A stretch of DNA of 35,108 nucleotides from positions 1-35,108 of the forward strand of contig JANQEP010000158.1 in NCBI GenBank assembly GCA_028278305.1. The letters run 5' to 3'. Position 1 is the stretch's first letter. Each line of letters begins with the position of its first letter. Positions 8,757 through 17,748 of this stretch are shown piece by piece. The stretch is from Candidatus Gastranaerophilales bacterium (GTDB taxonomy: Bacteria > Cyanobacteriota > Vampirovibrionia > Gastranaerophilales > UBA9971). The notes beneath the pieces are model-generated. The model saw nothing but the letters and a program-made list of their open reading frames with translations, was not told where the DNA came from and did not search any database. The position numbers and the translations under genes were made by a program.

Positions 8757-9338
8757 TTGCAGCCGGCTATAATAACAGGGAAAACAGGTCCATATGACCC
8801 TACCACCTCCAGGAGTTGGGGGCAAAATGCCAACTATAACTATAAAGCTTTTAATAAGGAAATACTTTTAGACAGCTATACTCCCAACTACGAGATTCAA
8901 TACTCAAAACCCGAGACTTTTCTGGGAAAAATGGTAAACGGGTTTTTGAATTTATTCAGAAATGTAAAAGAAAAGGCGGTTAGCCGGATTAATTTTAGCA
9001 GCCTCGCGGGATATGCCGGGGAAGACCTTAAAGGGGAGAATGCCAGAGTAAAAGATAATCCTGTGTTTGAGACGGCAGATACTGATAATGACGGTAAGAT
9101 TTCAGTAATTGAAGGAGCTGCATTTGCCATATTCCAGGACATGCTTGATGAGTATCCTGATATTACGGCGGCAAAAGTCCCTATAGACTTACAGCCGCAG
9201 GATGTGGACGGAAAAATAACTAATGTTGGTATTATAAACAGTTTGGGAGTATTATTAGGAAAAACCAGCCAAACAATAAAACCCATTCTTGCTAAAATAA
9301 GAAAAGATTTTGAATTGGACAAAAGAATTTCCGGTTAA
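8757..9338 (+). CDS. EF-hand-motif-containing hypothetical protein
   Basis: TTG start preceded by GAAGGAAG; EF-hand-like loop DTDNDGKISVIEG and second Asp-rich segment QDVDGKITNVG. Confidence 0.7.
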   Translation: MQPAIITGKTGPYDPTTSRSWGQNANYNYKAFNKEILLDSYTPNYEIQYSKPETFLGKMVNGFLNLFRNVKEKAVSRINFSSLAGYAGEDLKGENARVKDNPVFETADTDNDGKISVIEGAAFAIFQDMLDEYPDITAAKVPIDLQPQDVDGKITNVGIINSLGVLLGKTSQTIKPILAKIRKDFELDKRISG

Positions 9339-9344
9339 AACTTC

Positions 9345-9493
9345 GGTAGTGGTTAAATGCTAACTGATAAACTCTTAATGTCATGCCGCACCTGATGCGG
9401 GGATCTATTTAGTCAGGGATATTGCCTATTATGTTTACCAGATAGATACCGCATCAGGTGCGGGGTGACATCAGTCATTATTAAACCACTACC
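9345..9493. mobile_element. MITE-like / REP-like palindromic element (149 bp)
   Basis: Terminal inverted repeats GGTAGTGGTTAAA...TTAAACCACTACC enclose inner inverted arms ATGTCATGCCGCACCTGATGCGGGGATCTAT / ATAGATACCGCATCAGGTGCGGGGTGACAT. Confidence 0.7.
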
Positions 9494-9560
9494 ATATTTT
9501 TTTATACCTCTTTCAGGTTTATATTATAATGTTTTTGGTTAAATTATTTGAGAAGAAGAT

Positions 9561-11963
9561 ATGCCTGAGTCAGAGAGAAAAACAAATACAACAGCAATTA
9601 TAGACGGTATAGTTGATGGGCACAGAATATCAACCCAGCAGCTATTGCAGGAAATTTATAAAAAACTTGAGGAAGGATACGCCGAATTTGAGGTAAACGC
9701 CTGCGGACAGCACAATATCGGCGGACCTTTATGGGATAAAGATAGTAAGCCTCTGAAATTTCGCGTAAAAAACCCTGGTCAAAGACTCGGCTCTATGGGA
9801 ATGAGAGGAACTACCATAGAAATCGAGGGTTCAGCACCGGCTGACGTTGGCTGGCTTAATTCCGGGGCTGAAATAATATTAAAAGGTGATGGCGGTGACA
9901 CAACAGCTCACTGCGCGGCAACGGGCAAGATTTATGTGGCAGGAAGAACCGGCACAAGGTCAGGCGCCCTGATGAAATACGATCCCAGCTATCCTGCACC
10001 GGAATTCTGGGTACTGGAAAACACAGGCTCCTTCAGCTTCGAGTTTATGGGAGGCGGCATCGGCATTATTTGCGGTTATGGGTGCGAAAACATGGATTCT
10101 GTCCTGGGATACAGAAGCTGTGTAGGTATGGTCGGGGGAGTTATTTATGTAAGAGGTAATGTAAAAGAACTATCCAGGGAAGTATTCCTGCTGGACCTGG
10201 ATCAGGGAGACAAGGAATTCCTTTTAAAAGGTTTGCCTGTGTTTCTGGAAAAAATCGGAAGACCTGAGTTAATCAATGTTTTAAGTAGGGAGCTTCAGGA
10301 AAATAACCCCTCAAGTCCTTCAGAATCCCTCTCTTCCGATATGCAATGGAAAAAAATCCGCGCTAAAACTTATCAGGAAAGAACTATAAGGCAACAGGCA
10401 AAGTCTATCAGGGAATTTCGTGAAAATGACTGGGTAGAAGGCGGTATTTTCGGAGATGTGCTCCCGGATAACTATACTGTAGCTGATTTTGTTTCTACAA
10501 AAGATGCCAGGCTTAAATTTCCCGTGTGGAAAAATGCTCTTTTCAGCGCACCGTGTGAATATAATTGCCCTATAGGGATTCCGACGCAGAAAAGAATTTC
10601 CTTACTAAGACAGGGTAAAACAGAAGAAGCCCTGCGCCTGGTTCTGGAATACAGCCCGTTTCCGGCTTCTGTATGCGGGCAAGTTTGTCCTAATCTGTGT
10701 ATTGATGAATGTAACAGGAAATATCTTGATATTCCGGTAAAAATAGGGGAATTAGGTCTTTTATCAAATGAAATAAAGGCTGGTCTTCCCGGAATTGAGC
10801 TTAATAAACGTGTTGCAATCATAGGTTCAGGTGTAGCCGGTCTTGGAGCTGCCTGGTATTTAAGAAAGTCAGGCTGCAAAGTTGATGTTTTTGAGCAGGA
10901 TGAAGTCTTTGGCGGTAAATTAAAACAGGTAATCCCGGAAGACAGGCTTCAACAGGAAATTCTTGAAGCCGAACTGCAAAGAATAATTAAACTGGGAATT
11001 AATATAAAGACCAAAGCCCTTGTAAACAAGGAGTTTTTCCAAAAAATAAAAAGTGAATATGATGCCGTGGTTATTGCAACAGGCGCGCATAACCCTGTGA
11101 TAATCCCGTTTGAAGGTCATGAAAGGCTTGTAAAAGGTTTGGATTTTCTTAAAGAAATAAACCGCGGACAAAAGCCAAAAATCGGCGAAAAAGTAGTAGT
11201 AATAGGCGCCGGAAACGCCTCAATGGACGTTGTGATCGGGGCGTATAACCTCGGCGCAAAAGAAGTTACTGCAATAGACATTCAGAAACCCGCAGCTTTT
11301 GACAAGGAAATTGAACACGTAGAAAAACTCGGCGCAAAAATTATATGGCCCTGCTTTACGGAAAAAGTCAGTGAAAAAGGTGTTCATCTCAAGGACGGCA
11401 GGCTTCTTGAAGCTGATACAGTCATAATTTCAGTAGGGGACAGACCTGATTTATCATTTCTTGAGCAGGAATACCTGGATGAAAAAGGCATGCTAAAGCT
11501 TAATGAGTACAATCAATCGGAAATTGATTCAAAAGTCTTTGCACCGGGAGATGTAAGAGAACTCGGGCTATTTACCCATGCCATAGCGGACGGCAGAAGA
11601 GCGGCAATGAATATTCACAGAATGTTCAATGATGAGCCCCCGGATAACTTTGCAAAAGCCCCGATGATTCCTCAGGACAGAGTTAAAGACCAGTTCTACC
11701 ATCCTCTAAGAAGTGGAAAAGTTGAGGCAATGACTGCTGAGCAGGAAGCAGAGCGCTGTATGAGCTGCGGATATTGCAGAGACTGTGAATACTGCATGGA
11801 AGTTTGTCCTGAGCAGGCAATTGACAGGGTTCAAAAAACCGACGGCGTTTTTGAATACGTCAGCGACCCGGATAAGTGCATAGGTTGCGGAATCTGCGCA
11901 GGTATCTGTCCTTGCGGAATCTGGACTATGGAAGATAACCTGATCAAATTTCTCGAAGAATAA
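9561..11963 (+). CDS. Fusion: GltB C-terminal GXGXG-type domain + GltD-like FAD/NAD(P) oxidoreductase + C-terminal 4Fe-4S ferredoxin domain
   Basis: N-terminal GXGXG-like repeats (GTGTRSGALMKY, GMVGGVIYVRG); GltD-like CEYNCPIGIP...VCGQVCPNLCIDECNR and VAIIGSGVAGLGAAWYL; ferredoxin motifs CxxCxxCxxCxxxCP and CIGCGICAGICPCG. Confidence 0.85.
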   Translation: MPESERKTNTTAIIDGIVDGHRISTQQLLQEIYKKLEEGYAEFEVNACGQHNIGGPLWDKDSKPLKFRVKNPGQRLGSMGMRGTTIEIEGSAPADVGWLNSGAEIILKGDGGDTTAHCAATGKIYVAGRTGTRSGALMKYDPSYPAPEFWVLENTGSFSFEFMGGGIGIICGYGCENMDSVLGYRSCVGMVGGVIYVRGNVKELSREVFLLDLDQGDKEFLLKGLPVFLEKIGRPELINVLSRELQENNPSSPSESLSSDMQWKKIRAKTYQERTIRQQAKSIREFRENDWVEGGIFGDVLPDNYTVADFVSTKDARLKFPVWKNALFSAPCEYNCPIGIPTQKRISLLRQGKTEEALRLVLEYSPFPASVCGQVCPNLCIDECNRKYLDIPVKIGELGLLSNEIKAGLPGIELNKRVAIIGSGVAGLGAAWYLRKSGCKVDVFEQDEVFGGKLKQVIPEDRLQQEILEAELQRIIKLGINIKTKALVNKEFFQKIKSEYDAVVIATGAHNPVIIPFEGHERLVKGLDFLKEINRGQKPKIGEKVVVIGAGNASMDVVIGAYNLGAKEVTAIDIQKPAAFDKEIEHVEKLGAKIIWPCFTEKVSEKGVHLKDGRLLEADTVIISVGDRPDLSFLEQEYLDEKGMLKLNEYNQSEIDSKVFAPGDVRELGLFTHAIADGRRAAMNIHRMFNDEPPDNFAKAPMIPQDRVKDQFYHPLRSGKVEAMTAEQEAERCMSCGYCRDCEYCMEVCPEQAIDRVQKTDGVFEYVSDPDKCIGCGICAGICPCGIWTMEDNLIKFLEE

Positions 11964-12278
11964 GAATTTTTTATTACTTCCTTAGAATTGAATTACACTG
12001 TATAAATGGTTTCTTACAAAAAATTTCCTGTTTTAAGAAAAAAAATTAAAAACCACAATCCCTGTATTAATAAGTGTTTTGAAAATTTTTTGTTATTTTT
12101 CGTAATGTAATTTTGTAAAAGCGAAAATATTATTGCGATAACAAAAAACTAAGGATATAATTTATATATAATTAGTTAAAGTCAAATATATTCAATTGAT
12201 AAAGCATTATTAGAATTAATCACAACAAAATATTTTGACAGTAACTATAAGCAACGGATGACCGGGAACCTAGCTTTT

Positions 12279-12416
12279 ATGACAAATGAAATTAAAAAAG
12301 TATCTTTTTTTATGGTTGCTTTTGTCCTGATAATGTACACTTTGCTGCCATTATTCAGCATGATTGAAAATGGCTTTAAATCTACAGACTTTTACTATTA
12401 CGAGCAATACAAATAA
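12279..12416 (+). CDS. Small (45 aa) predicted membrane protein
   Basis: Below the ORF-track cutoff: MTNEIKKVSFFMVAFVLIMYTLLPLFSMIENGFKSTDFYYYEQYK, one hydrophobic helix, followed by a terminator; no strong Shine-Dalgarno. Confidence 0.4.
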   Translation: MTNEIKKVSFFMVAFVLIMYTLLPLFSMIENGFKSTDFYYYEQYK

Positions 12417-12451
12417 AAATATCAATGAACCTCTACTTATTCCTTTGCCAT

Positions 12452-12480
12452 TACCCCTTTTTAGGGGGTTTTTTATTTTT
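12452..12480 (+). terminator. Rho-independent terminator
   Basis: CCCCT-TTTT-AGGGG stem followed by GTTTTTTATTTTTT. Confidence 0.75.
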
Positions 12481-12486
12481 TAATTT

Positions 12487-13500
12487 TTACAATTTTCTTT
12501 TAATTATTGGGGCAATGCCTTTTAATTCATTGTAAAGCTCTTCAAACTGGTTATGGTAAACAGATTGTGCGCCGTCACAAAGAGCGGTTTCCGGGGAACT
12601 GTGAACTTCTATGGTAACGCCGTCAGCGCCTGCTGCTATTGCAGCCCTTGCCATAGGCGCTACTTTATCCCTTAAACCTGTTGCATGGCTGGGGTCTGCT
12701 ATTACCGGCAAATGACTCAGTTTTTTAATTACAGGTATGGCTGAAATATCCAGGGTATTTCTTGTAGCAGTCTCAAAAGTCCTGATTCCCCTTTCGCACA
12801 GGATAATATTTCTGTTTCCGCCGGACATTATATATTCAGCTGACATTAAAAGCTCTTCTATTGTTGCAGAAAGTCCTCTTTTAAGAAGAATCGGCTTGTT
12901 AATATAGCCAAGTTCACGCAGCAGGTTGAAATTCTGCATATTTCTTGCGCCTACCTGCAGGATATCAACATATTTAACACAAAGCTCTATCTGGGAAGCT
13001 TCCATGACTTCAGAAACAATCGCCATATTATATTTATCAGCAACCTGTTTTAAGTATTTTAACCCTTCTTCTCCCAACCCCTGAAAACTATAAGGAGATG
13101 TTCTTGGTTTAAAAGCACCTCCTCTAAGGAGTTTGACACCGCATTTACTGAGAAATTCCGCTGTTGATTCGAGCTGTTCAAATGATTCAACTGCGCAGGG
13201 TCCGGCTATAACCGCTATTTTTTCCCCGCCGATTTCTACTTCCTTTACCCTGATTACCGTATCTTCCGGCTTGAATATCCTGCTTGCCAGCTTATAGCTT
13301 GAGGAAATTTTTATTACTTCCTGGACAGAATCAATAGCTTCAAAGATTCTCCGGTCATGAATCACTTTATCACCTACAACGCCTATAACTGTGTTTATTT
13401 TTCCCCTTGAAATATGAGCTGCAAAACCTCTAGCTTTAATAAGTTCCTCAATCTTTCTGATATCCGCTTCAGAAGCGTTCGGTTTCATTACAATTAACAT
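12487..13500 (-). CDS. aroF: 3-deoxy-7-phosphoheptulonate synthase (DAHP synthase, AroF/AroA-beta type with N-terminal regulatory domain)
   Basis: VIAGPCAVESFEQLE, LLRGGAFKPRTSPYSFQGLGEEGL, ILCERGIRTFE, HLPVIADPSHATG, ADGVTIEVHSSPETALCDGAQS. Confidence 0.95.
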   Translation of the reverse strand: MLIVMKPNASEADIRKIEELIKARGFAAHISRGKINTVIGVVGDKVIHDRRIFEAIDSVQEVIKISSSYKLASRIFKPEDTVIRVKEVEIGGEKIAVIAGPCAVESFEQLESTAEFLSKCGVKLLRGGAFKPRTSPYSFQGLGEEGLKYLKQVADKYNMAIVSEVMEASQIELCVKYVDILQVGARNMQNFNLLRELGYINKPILLKRGLSATIEELLMSAEYIMSGGNRNIILCERGIRTFETATRNTLDISAIPVIKKLSHLPVIADPSHATGLRDKVAPMARAAIAAGADGVTIEVHSSPETALCDGAQSVYHNQFEELYNELKGIAPIIKRKL

Positions 13501-13755
13501 GGTTTTATCCTCATAAGCTCTTTTTAATACTAATATACGACTTTAAAATTTACTAACAAGTGTTTATAAATTTTTAATTATACTTTTATTTTTTAAGACC
13601 AATAATAAAATAATTTACTTTAAATAACTTTTGGGCTAAACTTAACCACAACGTATGTAATTACTGTTTATTATGATGATCATATTTAATATTTTTATTT
13701 TCAGGAAATATTTGAGCTTAAATTAATCATATAAAAGAAAAAGAGGATAAAATTA

Positions 13756-14940
13756 ATGACTAATCAAGCTGTTATGAGTGGGGTAGAAGAGAGTAATTTT
13801 CAGTTAACGGAAGAACAGCAGGATATCAAACAATGTGTGAGAGAGTTTGCAGAATCAGTAATCGCGCCCAGATCTGCTGAAATTGACGAAACAGCAAAGT
13901 TTCCGTTTGATATCTATAAAGAAATGGTGGAAAGCGGTCTTGTCGCGCTTCCTTATCCCGAAGAATACGGTGGGGCAGGAGCTGATCCTGTTACCGAATG
14001 TATTCTTGTTGAAGAATTATCAAGAGTAGACCTTTCATGCGCACTGGCATGTCTTGTTAATACCCTTGGCAGCAAACCAATAATGCTCGGTGCTTCAGAA
14101 GAACAAAAACAAAAATATATTCCAAGTATAACTTCCGGTGAAAGCCTTTGTGCTTTTGGATTAACAGAAGCAGGCGCAGGAAGCGACTTTATGGGAATCA
14201 AAACCCGCGCTGTTAAACACAATGATAAATACATAATTAACGGGACAAAACTTTTCATAAGTCACGGAAATATTTCGGATATCTGCACTGTTTTTGCAAA
14301 AACATCACCTGAGCCAGGACTTAAAAGCCTTAGCTGTTTCATAGTAGAAAAGGATTTTCCAGGATTCAGCGTTGGTAAGACCGAGCATAAACTTGGAATC
14401 AGGGGTTCTGAAACAGCTGAGTTAATTTTTGAAGACATGGAAGTTCCTGAAGAAAACCTTATAGCAAGCGAAGGTTCAGGCTGGAAGCTCGCTATGAATA
14501 CCCTTGACACTTCAAGACCAGGCGTTGGCGCCCAGGGTGTCGGGGTTGCACAGGGTGCGCTTGATTTTGCGTTTAAATATGCAAGGGAAAGAGTCCAGTT
14601 TAACCAGCCTATAGGCGACTTTGAAGCTGTTCAAAATATGCTGGTTAATATGGCTGTTAAAGTCGAAGCAGCAAGGCTTCTTGTATACAGGGCAGCCAGC
14701 CTGGTTTCCAGGAATGATAAAGCAAAATCCATGTATGCAGCCCTTTCTAAGTGCTATGGCGGCGATATAGCCATGGAAGTAACTAATGATGCGGTCCAGG
14801 TTCTTGGCGGATACGGATTCACAAGGGAATTCCCTGTCGAGAGAATGATGAGGGACGCAAAAATTACTCAGATTTATGAAGGAACCAACCAGATACAAAG
14901 AATGGTAATTTCAAGACACCTTCTTAAATCATATAAATAA
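13756..14940 (+). CDS. Acyl-CoA dehydrogenase
   Basis: GLTEAGAGSDFMGIKTRA, VQFNQPIGDFEAVQNMLVNMA, AVQVLGGYGFTREFPVERMMRDAKITQIYEGTNQIQRMVISR. Confidence 0.95.
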   Translation: MTNQAVMSGVEESNFQLTEEQQDIKQCVREFAESVIAPRSAEIDETAKFPFDIYKEMVESGLVALPYPEEYGGAGADPVTECILVEELSRVDLSCALACLVNTLGSKPIMLGASEEQKQKYIPSITSGESLCAFGLTEAGAGSDFMGIKTRAVKHNDKYIINGTKLFISHGNISDICTVFAKTSPEPGLKSLSCFIVEKDFPGFSVGKTEHKLGIRGSETAELIFEDMEVPEENLIASEGSGWKLAMNTLDTSRPGVGAQGVGVAQGALDFAFKYARERVQFNQPIGDFEAVQNMLVNMAVKVEAARLLVYRAASLVSRNDKAKSMYAALSKCYGGDIAMEVTNDAVQVLGGYGFTREFPVERMMRDAKITQIYEGTNQIQRMVISRHLLKSYK

Positions 14941-15100
14941 CGGTCAGAAAAAAAGCTTCTAAAGCTAGCCAGCTAACGTATTTCAGATCCTGACAATTTA
15001 TTTTATTTCTTTAAATTTTTCCTGGAATCTATAAAAGAAATGTCTTTTGTAAGATGCTTGAAACAAATCCGGCATGCCAGAATTGTGCATAAGGAATTTT

Positions 15101-15140
15101 TTAAAAATTTTAAAATGCGTAAGTTTTTATTCTTTAAACC
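15101..15140 (-). repeat. 32-nt boundary motif copy 2
   Basis: Reverse complement GGTTTAAAGAATAAAAACTTACGCATTTTAAAATTTTTAA, immediately 3' of the dnaN stop. Confidence 0.75.
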
Positions 15141-16253
15141 TTAATTCAATTGAACAGGCATTATAAGACAGATTGCATCTTTCTCGTTTTCAGACCTGTA
15201 TAATACACCTGATAAAGATCCGTCCATTTCAACCAGAACATTTTCAGATTCCACAATCTTTAAAAAATCCTGAATATATCTGTAATTAAAAGCTATATCA
15301 AGACTATCATTTTTATAATCAACAGCAAACTCATCGCAGGAATCACCAAGATCCGGAGTATCAGCAGTTATCTGAAGGTTGTCCTTATTAAAGGATAATT
15401 TAACTATATTTGTTCTTTCATTAACCATTGTAGACACTCTATCTATAGAAGATAAAAATTTACTCTTATCTATTTTTGCTTTTTTACTGTTAGAAATAGG
15501 AATAAGTTGTTCATAGTTAGGGTATTGACCTTCAATTAACCTGGATGATATATACCTGTCAGTTAATTTAAATAAAATTTGTCCGTTTTTAACTGTTATT
15601 GCTACTTTTTCATCTTCTACACCGGCTACTATGTTTATAAATTCCTTTAATGTCCTGGATGGAATTATAACCGAAAAGCTTTTTGAATCTTTATTTTCAA
15701 TATCTTCCTTGATTCTTGAAAGTCTGTTTCCGTCAAGTGCAGCCATTTCAAGTATATTATCTTCTATTTTACAGAAAACCCCGCTTAATACATTATTCAT
15801 ATCATAAGTGGCAGTGGCAAAAAGAGTCTGTCTTACCGCTTTTAATAGAGGTTCAATTTCAACTTCAACAAAATCATCGGATTCAGGATATTCTATAGGA
15901 GGAAATTCACTGCTTGAAATACCTTTAATATCAAATTTTGAGCTTGAGCACTTTATTTCAACCGTATTACTTTCATTTTGCAGTTTAAAACTTACTTTTT
16001 CACTGGGCAGCTTTGAAATAATTTCAGCCAGTTTTTTAGCGGGAAGAGTAATACTTCCGTTTTCGGATATTTCCGCGGAAATATTCATTTCTACCGATAT
16101 ATCCAGGTCAGTAGCGCAAAGTTTTATTTGATTACTATCAATTGTCTGTATCAAAACATTTGATAATACAGGTTGAATTCCCCGCACTGCTGCTGCTTTG
16201 CAAACAACATTTAATGCGTTATTAATAATATCTTTTTCAGCGCTAAATTTCAT
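15141..16253 (-). CDS. dnaN: DNA polymerase III beta sliding clamp
   Basis: Beta-clamp features throughout (VLSNVLIQT, ATDLDISVE, LPAKKLAEIISKLP, SRLIEGQYPNYEQLIP, C-terminal YRSENEKDAICLIMPVQLN). ATG at 16251-16253 with upstream AGGTGAGGAG is preferred over the GTG at 16271. Confidence 0.95.
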   Translation of the reverse strand: MKFSAEKDIINNALNVVCKAAAVRGIQPVLSNVLIQTIDSNQIKLCATDLDISVEMNISAEISENGSITLPAKKLAEIISKLPSEKVSFKLQNESNTVEIKCSSSKFDIKGISSSEFPPIEYPESDDFVEVEIEPLLKAVRQTLFATATYDMNNVLSGVFCKIEDNILEMAALDGNRLSRIKEDIENKDSKSFSVIIPSRTLKEFINIVAGVEDEKVAITVKNGQILFKLTDRYISSRLIEGQYPNYEQLIPISNSKKAKIDKSKFLSSIDRVSTMVNERTNIVKLSFNKDNLQITADTPDLGDSCDEFAVDYKNDSLDIAFNYRYIQDFLKIVESENVLVEMDGSLSGVLYRSENEKDAICLIMPVQLN

Positions 16254-16317
16254 ATTCTTACTACTCCTCACCTGACTTAAAACTATTTTTTTAATTATTT
16301 TTCTAACCTAATGTTTT

Positions 16318-16454
16318 GTTAAGTTAATTTGCCGGGGTTTTTCAAAATGCCCACCCGCCCTCCCTCAGAGGTGGAAAAGGCTCCGCCTTTTCAAATCCGT
16401 ATACATTTTGAAAAACCCTCATATACAAAATTAGTCCTAAAAAATTAATTTAAC
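16318..16454. mobile_element. Nested inverted-repeat (MITE-like) element between dnaN and the DnaA-box cluster
   Basis: Outer IR GTTAAGTTAATTT / AAATTAATTTAAC; inner perfect 15-bp IR GGGTTTTTCAAAATG / CATTTTGAAAAACCC; internal hairpin GAAAAGGCTCCGCCTTTTC. Confidence 0.6.
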
Positions 16455-16484
16455 TGTACACTAATTCATTTTACTTACTAAAAC

Positions 16485-16775
16485 TATTAAATAAATAAAT
16501 TTATTTATTATATAGTAATAGTAGAGAAAGCAATTTTCTGTAGAAAAGTGTATAAAATACATTTATAGCCTGAATTTTACCTGTTCAAAACTTGTTAATA
16601 AAATGTATAAAACTAAATAATTCTTTACAGCATTGTTTTTTTTCTACATTGTTTTTCTACAAAAAATATATACTTATATACAGGTTTTGAATAGTTTTTC
16701 TACAATTAGATACATTAAAATCCATGCCCTTTATAAAATTTTACAAACTAAATAAAAACACCTGTAGAAAACTTT
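16485..16775. other. oriC: Putative chromosomal replication origin (oriC): DnaA-box-like cluster plus AT-rich region
   Basis: Five perfect TTTTCTACA sites (16539-16547 minus, 16640-16648 plus, 16653-16661 plus, 16696-16704 plus, 16763-16771 minus) upstream of dnaN; adjacent 18-bp palindrome ATAAATAAATTTATTTAT at 16491-16508. Confidence 0.65.
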
Positions 16776-16849
16776 ATAAGTTTTAATATATGGTAATCTT
16801 TATATATTAAAAAAGCATTAAAAGTTATTTTACCGGATTCAGATAAAAA

Positions 16850-17629
16850 ATGAAATTTTCTATAATAACTGTCTGTAAAGACTCGCATGGAACTGTTGAA
16901 AATACAATTTTAAGTGTATTGGGGCAATCATATAATAATTATGAATATATAATCATTGACGGAGCTTCAAAAGACAGTACTCTTGATATAATCAATAAAT
17001 ACCGTGATAAAATAACCAAAATAATCAGTGAACCGGATAAAGGGCTTTATGATGCCATGAATAAGGGAATTAAAAACTCTTGCGGTGATTATTTTTTCTT
17101 TTTAAACTCTGATGACAGGTTTTTAGATGAAAATGTTTTGCAAAAAGTAATAAGGAAAGCTGAAAATAATAAAAAAGAACTTCTTTATGGTGATCAGGTT
17201 TTTATAAACAGTGATTCAAAAGAAGTCTCAATCAGGAAGCATAATAAATTAAACAAAGTCTATCTTATAAAAAACACACCCTGTCAGCCTGCAACATTTT
17301 ATAGAAATGATGTTTTTGATAAATACGGTGATTTTGATATTAATTTTAAAATAGTAAGCGATCATGAATGGTTTTTAAGGGCTTTTTTAAAACATAACAT
17401 TTCCTGTTATTATCTTAATTTTCCCGTTACGGAATTTAATTCAGGAGGTCTTTCCACGAGCATTAAAAGGGAAAAAGAATTAAACTCAGAGAGAGAGAGA
17501 ATGTTTAGAAAATATTTTTCAGATTCTGAAAGAAAAAGACTTGAATTTTTATCAAAATACCTGAGGTGTTTTACAACTTTTGCTGTTATAAAAAATATTT
17601 TAAATCAGTTTTTCAGGTTTGAGCTGTAA
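16850..17629 (+). CDS. Family 2 glycosyltransferase
   Basis: FSIITVCKDSHGTVENTILSVLGQSYNNYEYIIIDGASKDSTLDIINKY...ISEPDKGLYDAMNKGI...FFLNSDDRF. Confidence 0.9.
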   Translation: MKFSIITVCKDSHGTVENTILSVLGQSYNNYEYIIIDGASKDSTLDIINKYRDKITKIISEPDKGLYDAMNKGIKNSCGDYFFFLNSDDRFLDENVLQKVIRKAENNKKELLYGDQVFINSDSKEVSIRKHNKLNKVYLIKNTPCQPATFYRNDVFDKYGDFDINFKIVSDHEWFLRAFLKHNISCYYLNFPVTEFNSGGLSTSIKREKELNSERERMFRKYFSDSERKRLEFLSKYLRCFTTFAVIKNILNQFFRFEL

Positions 17630-17748
17630 AATATAGATTCGCTTTAATTAAATGCTGGCTTGATTTACATTCTTTTTATAGAGAAATAATTTTAGTCTTT
17701 GCCAGAAAAACATGTTAATATTTTTTATATAATATTTTATTATTTTTT

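Noticed and set aside
10472-10879. 135-aa minus-strand ORF inside the GltD-like fusion
   Set aside because: Antisense to strongly conserved coding sequence.
12230-12280. Possible c-di-GMP (GEMM-like) riboswitch before the small ORF (ACCGGGAACCTAG)
   Set aside because: Only superficial word similarity; the characteristic paired arms and full motif are absent.
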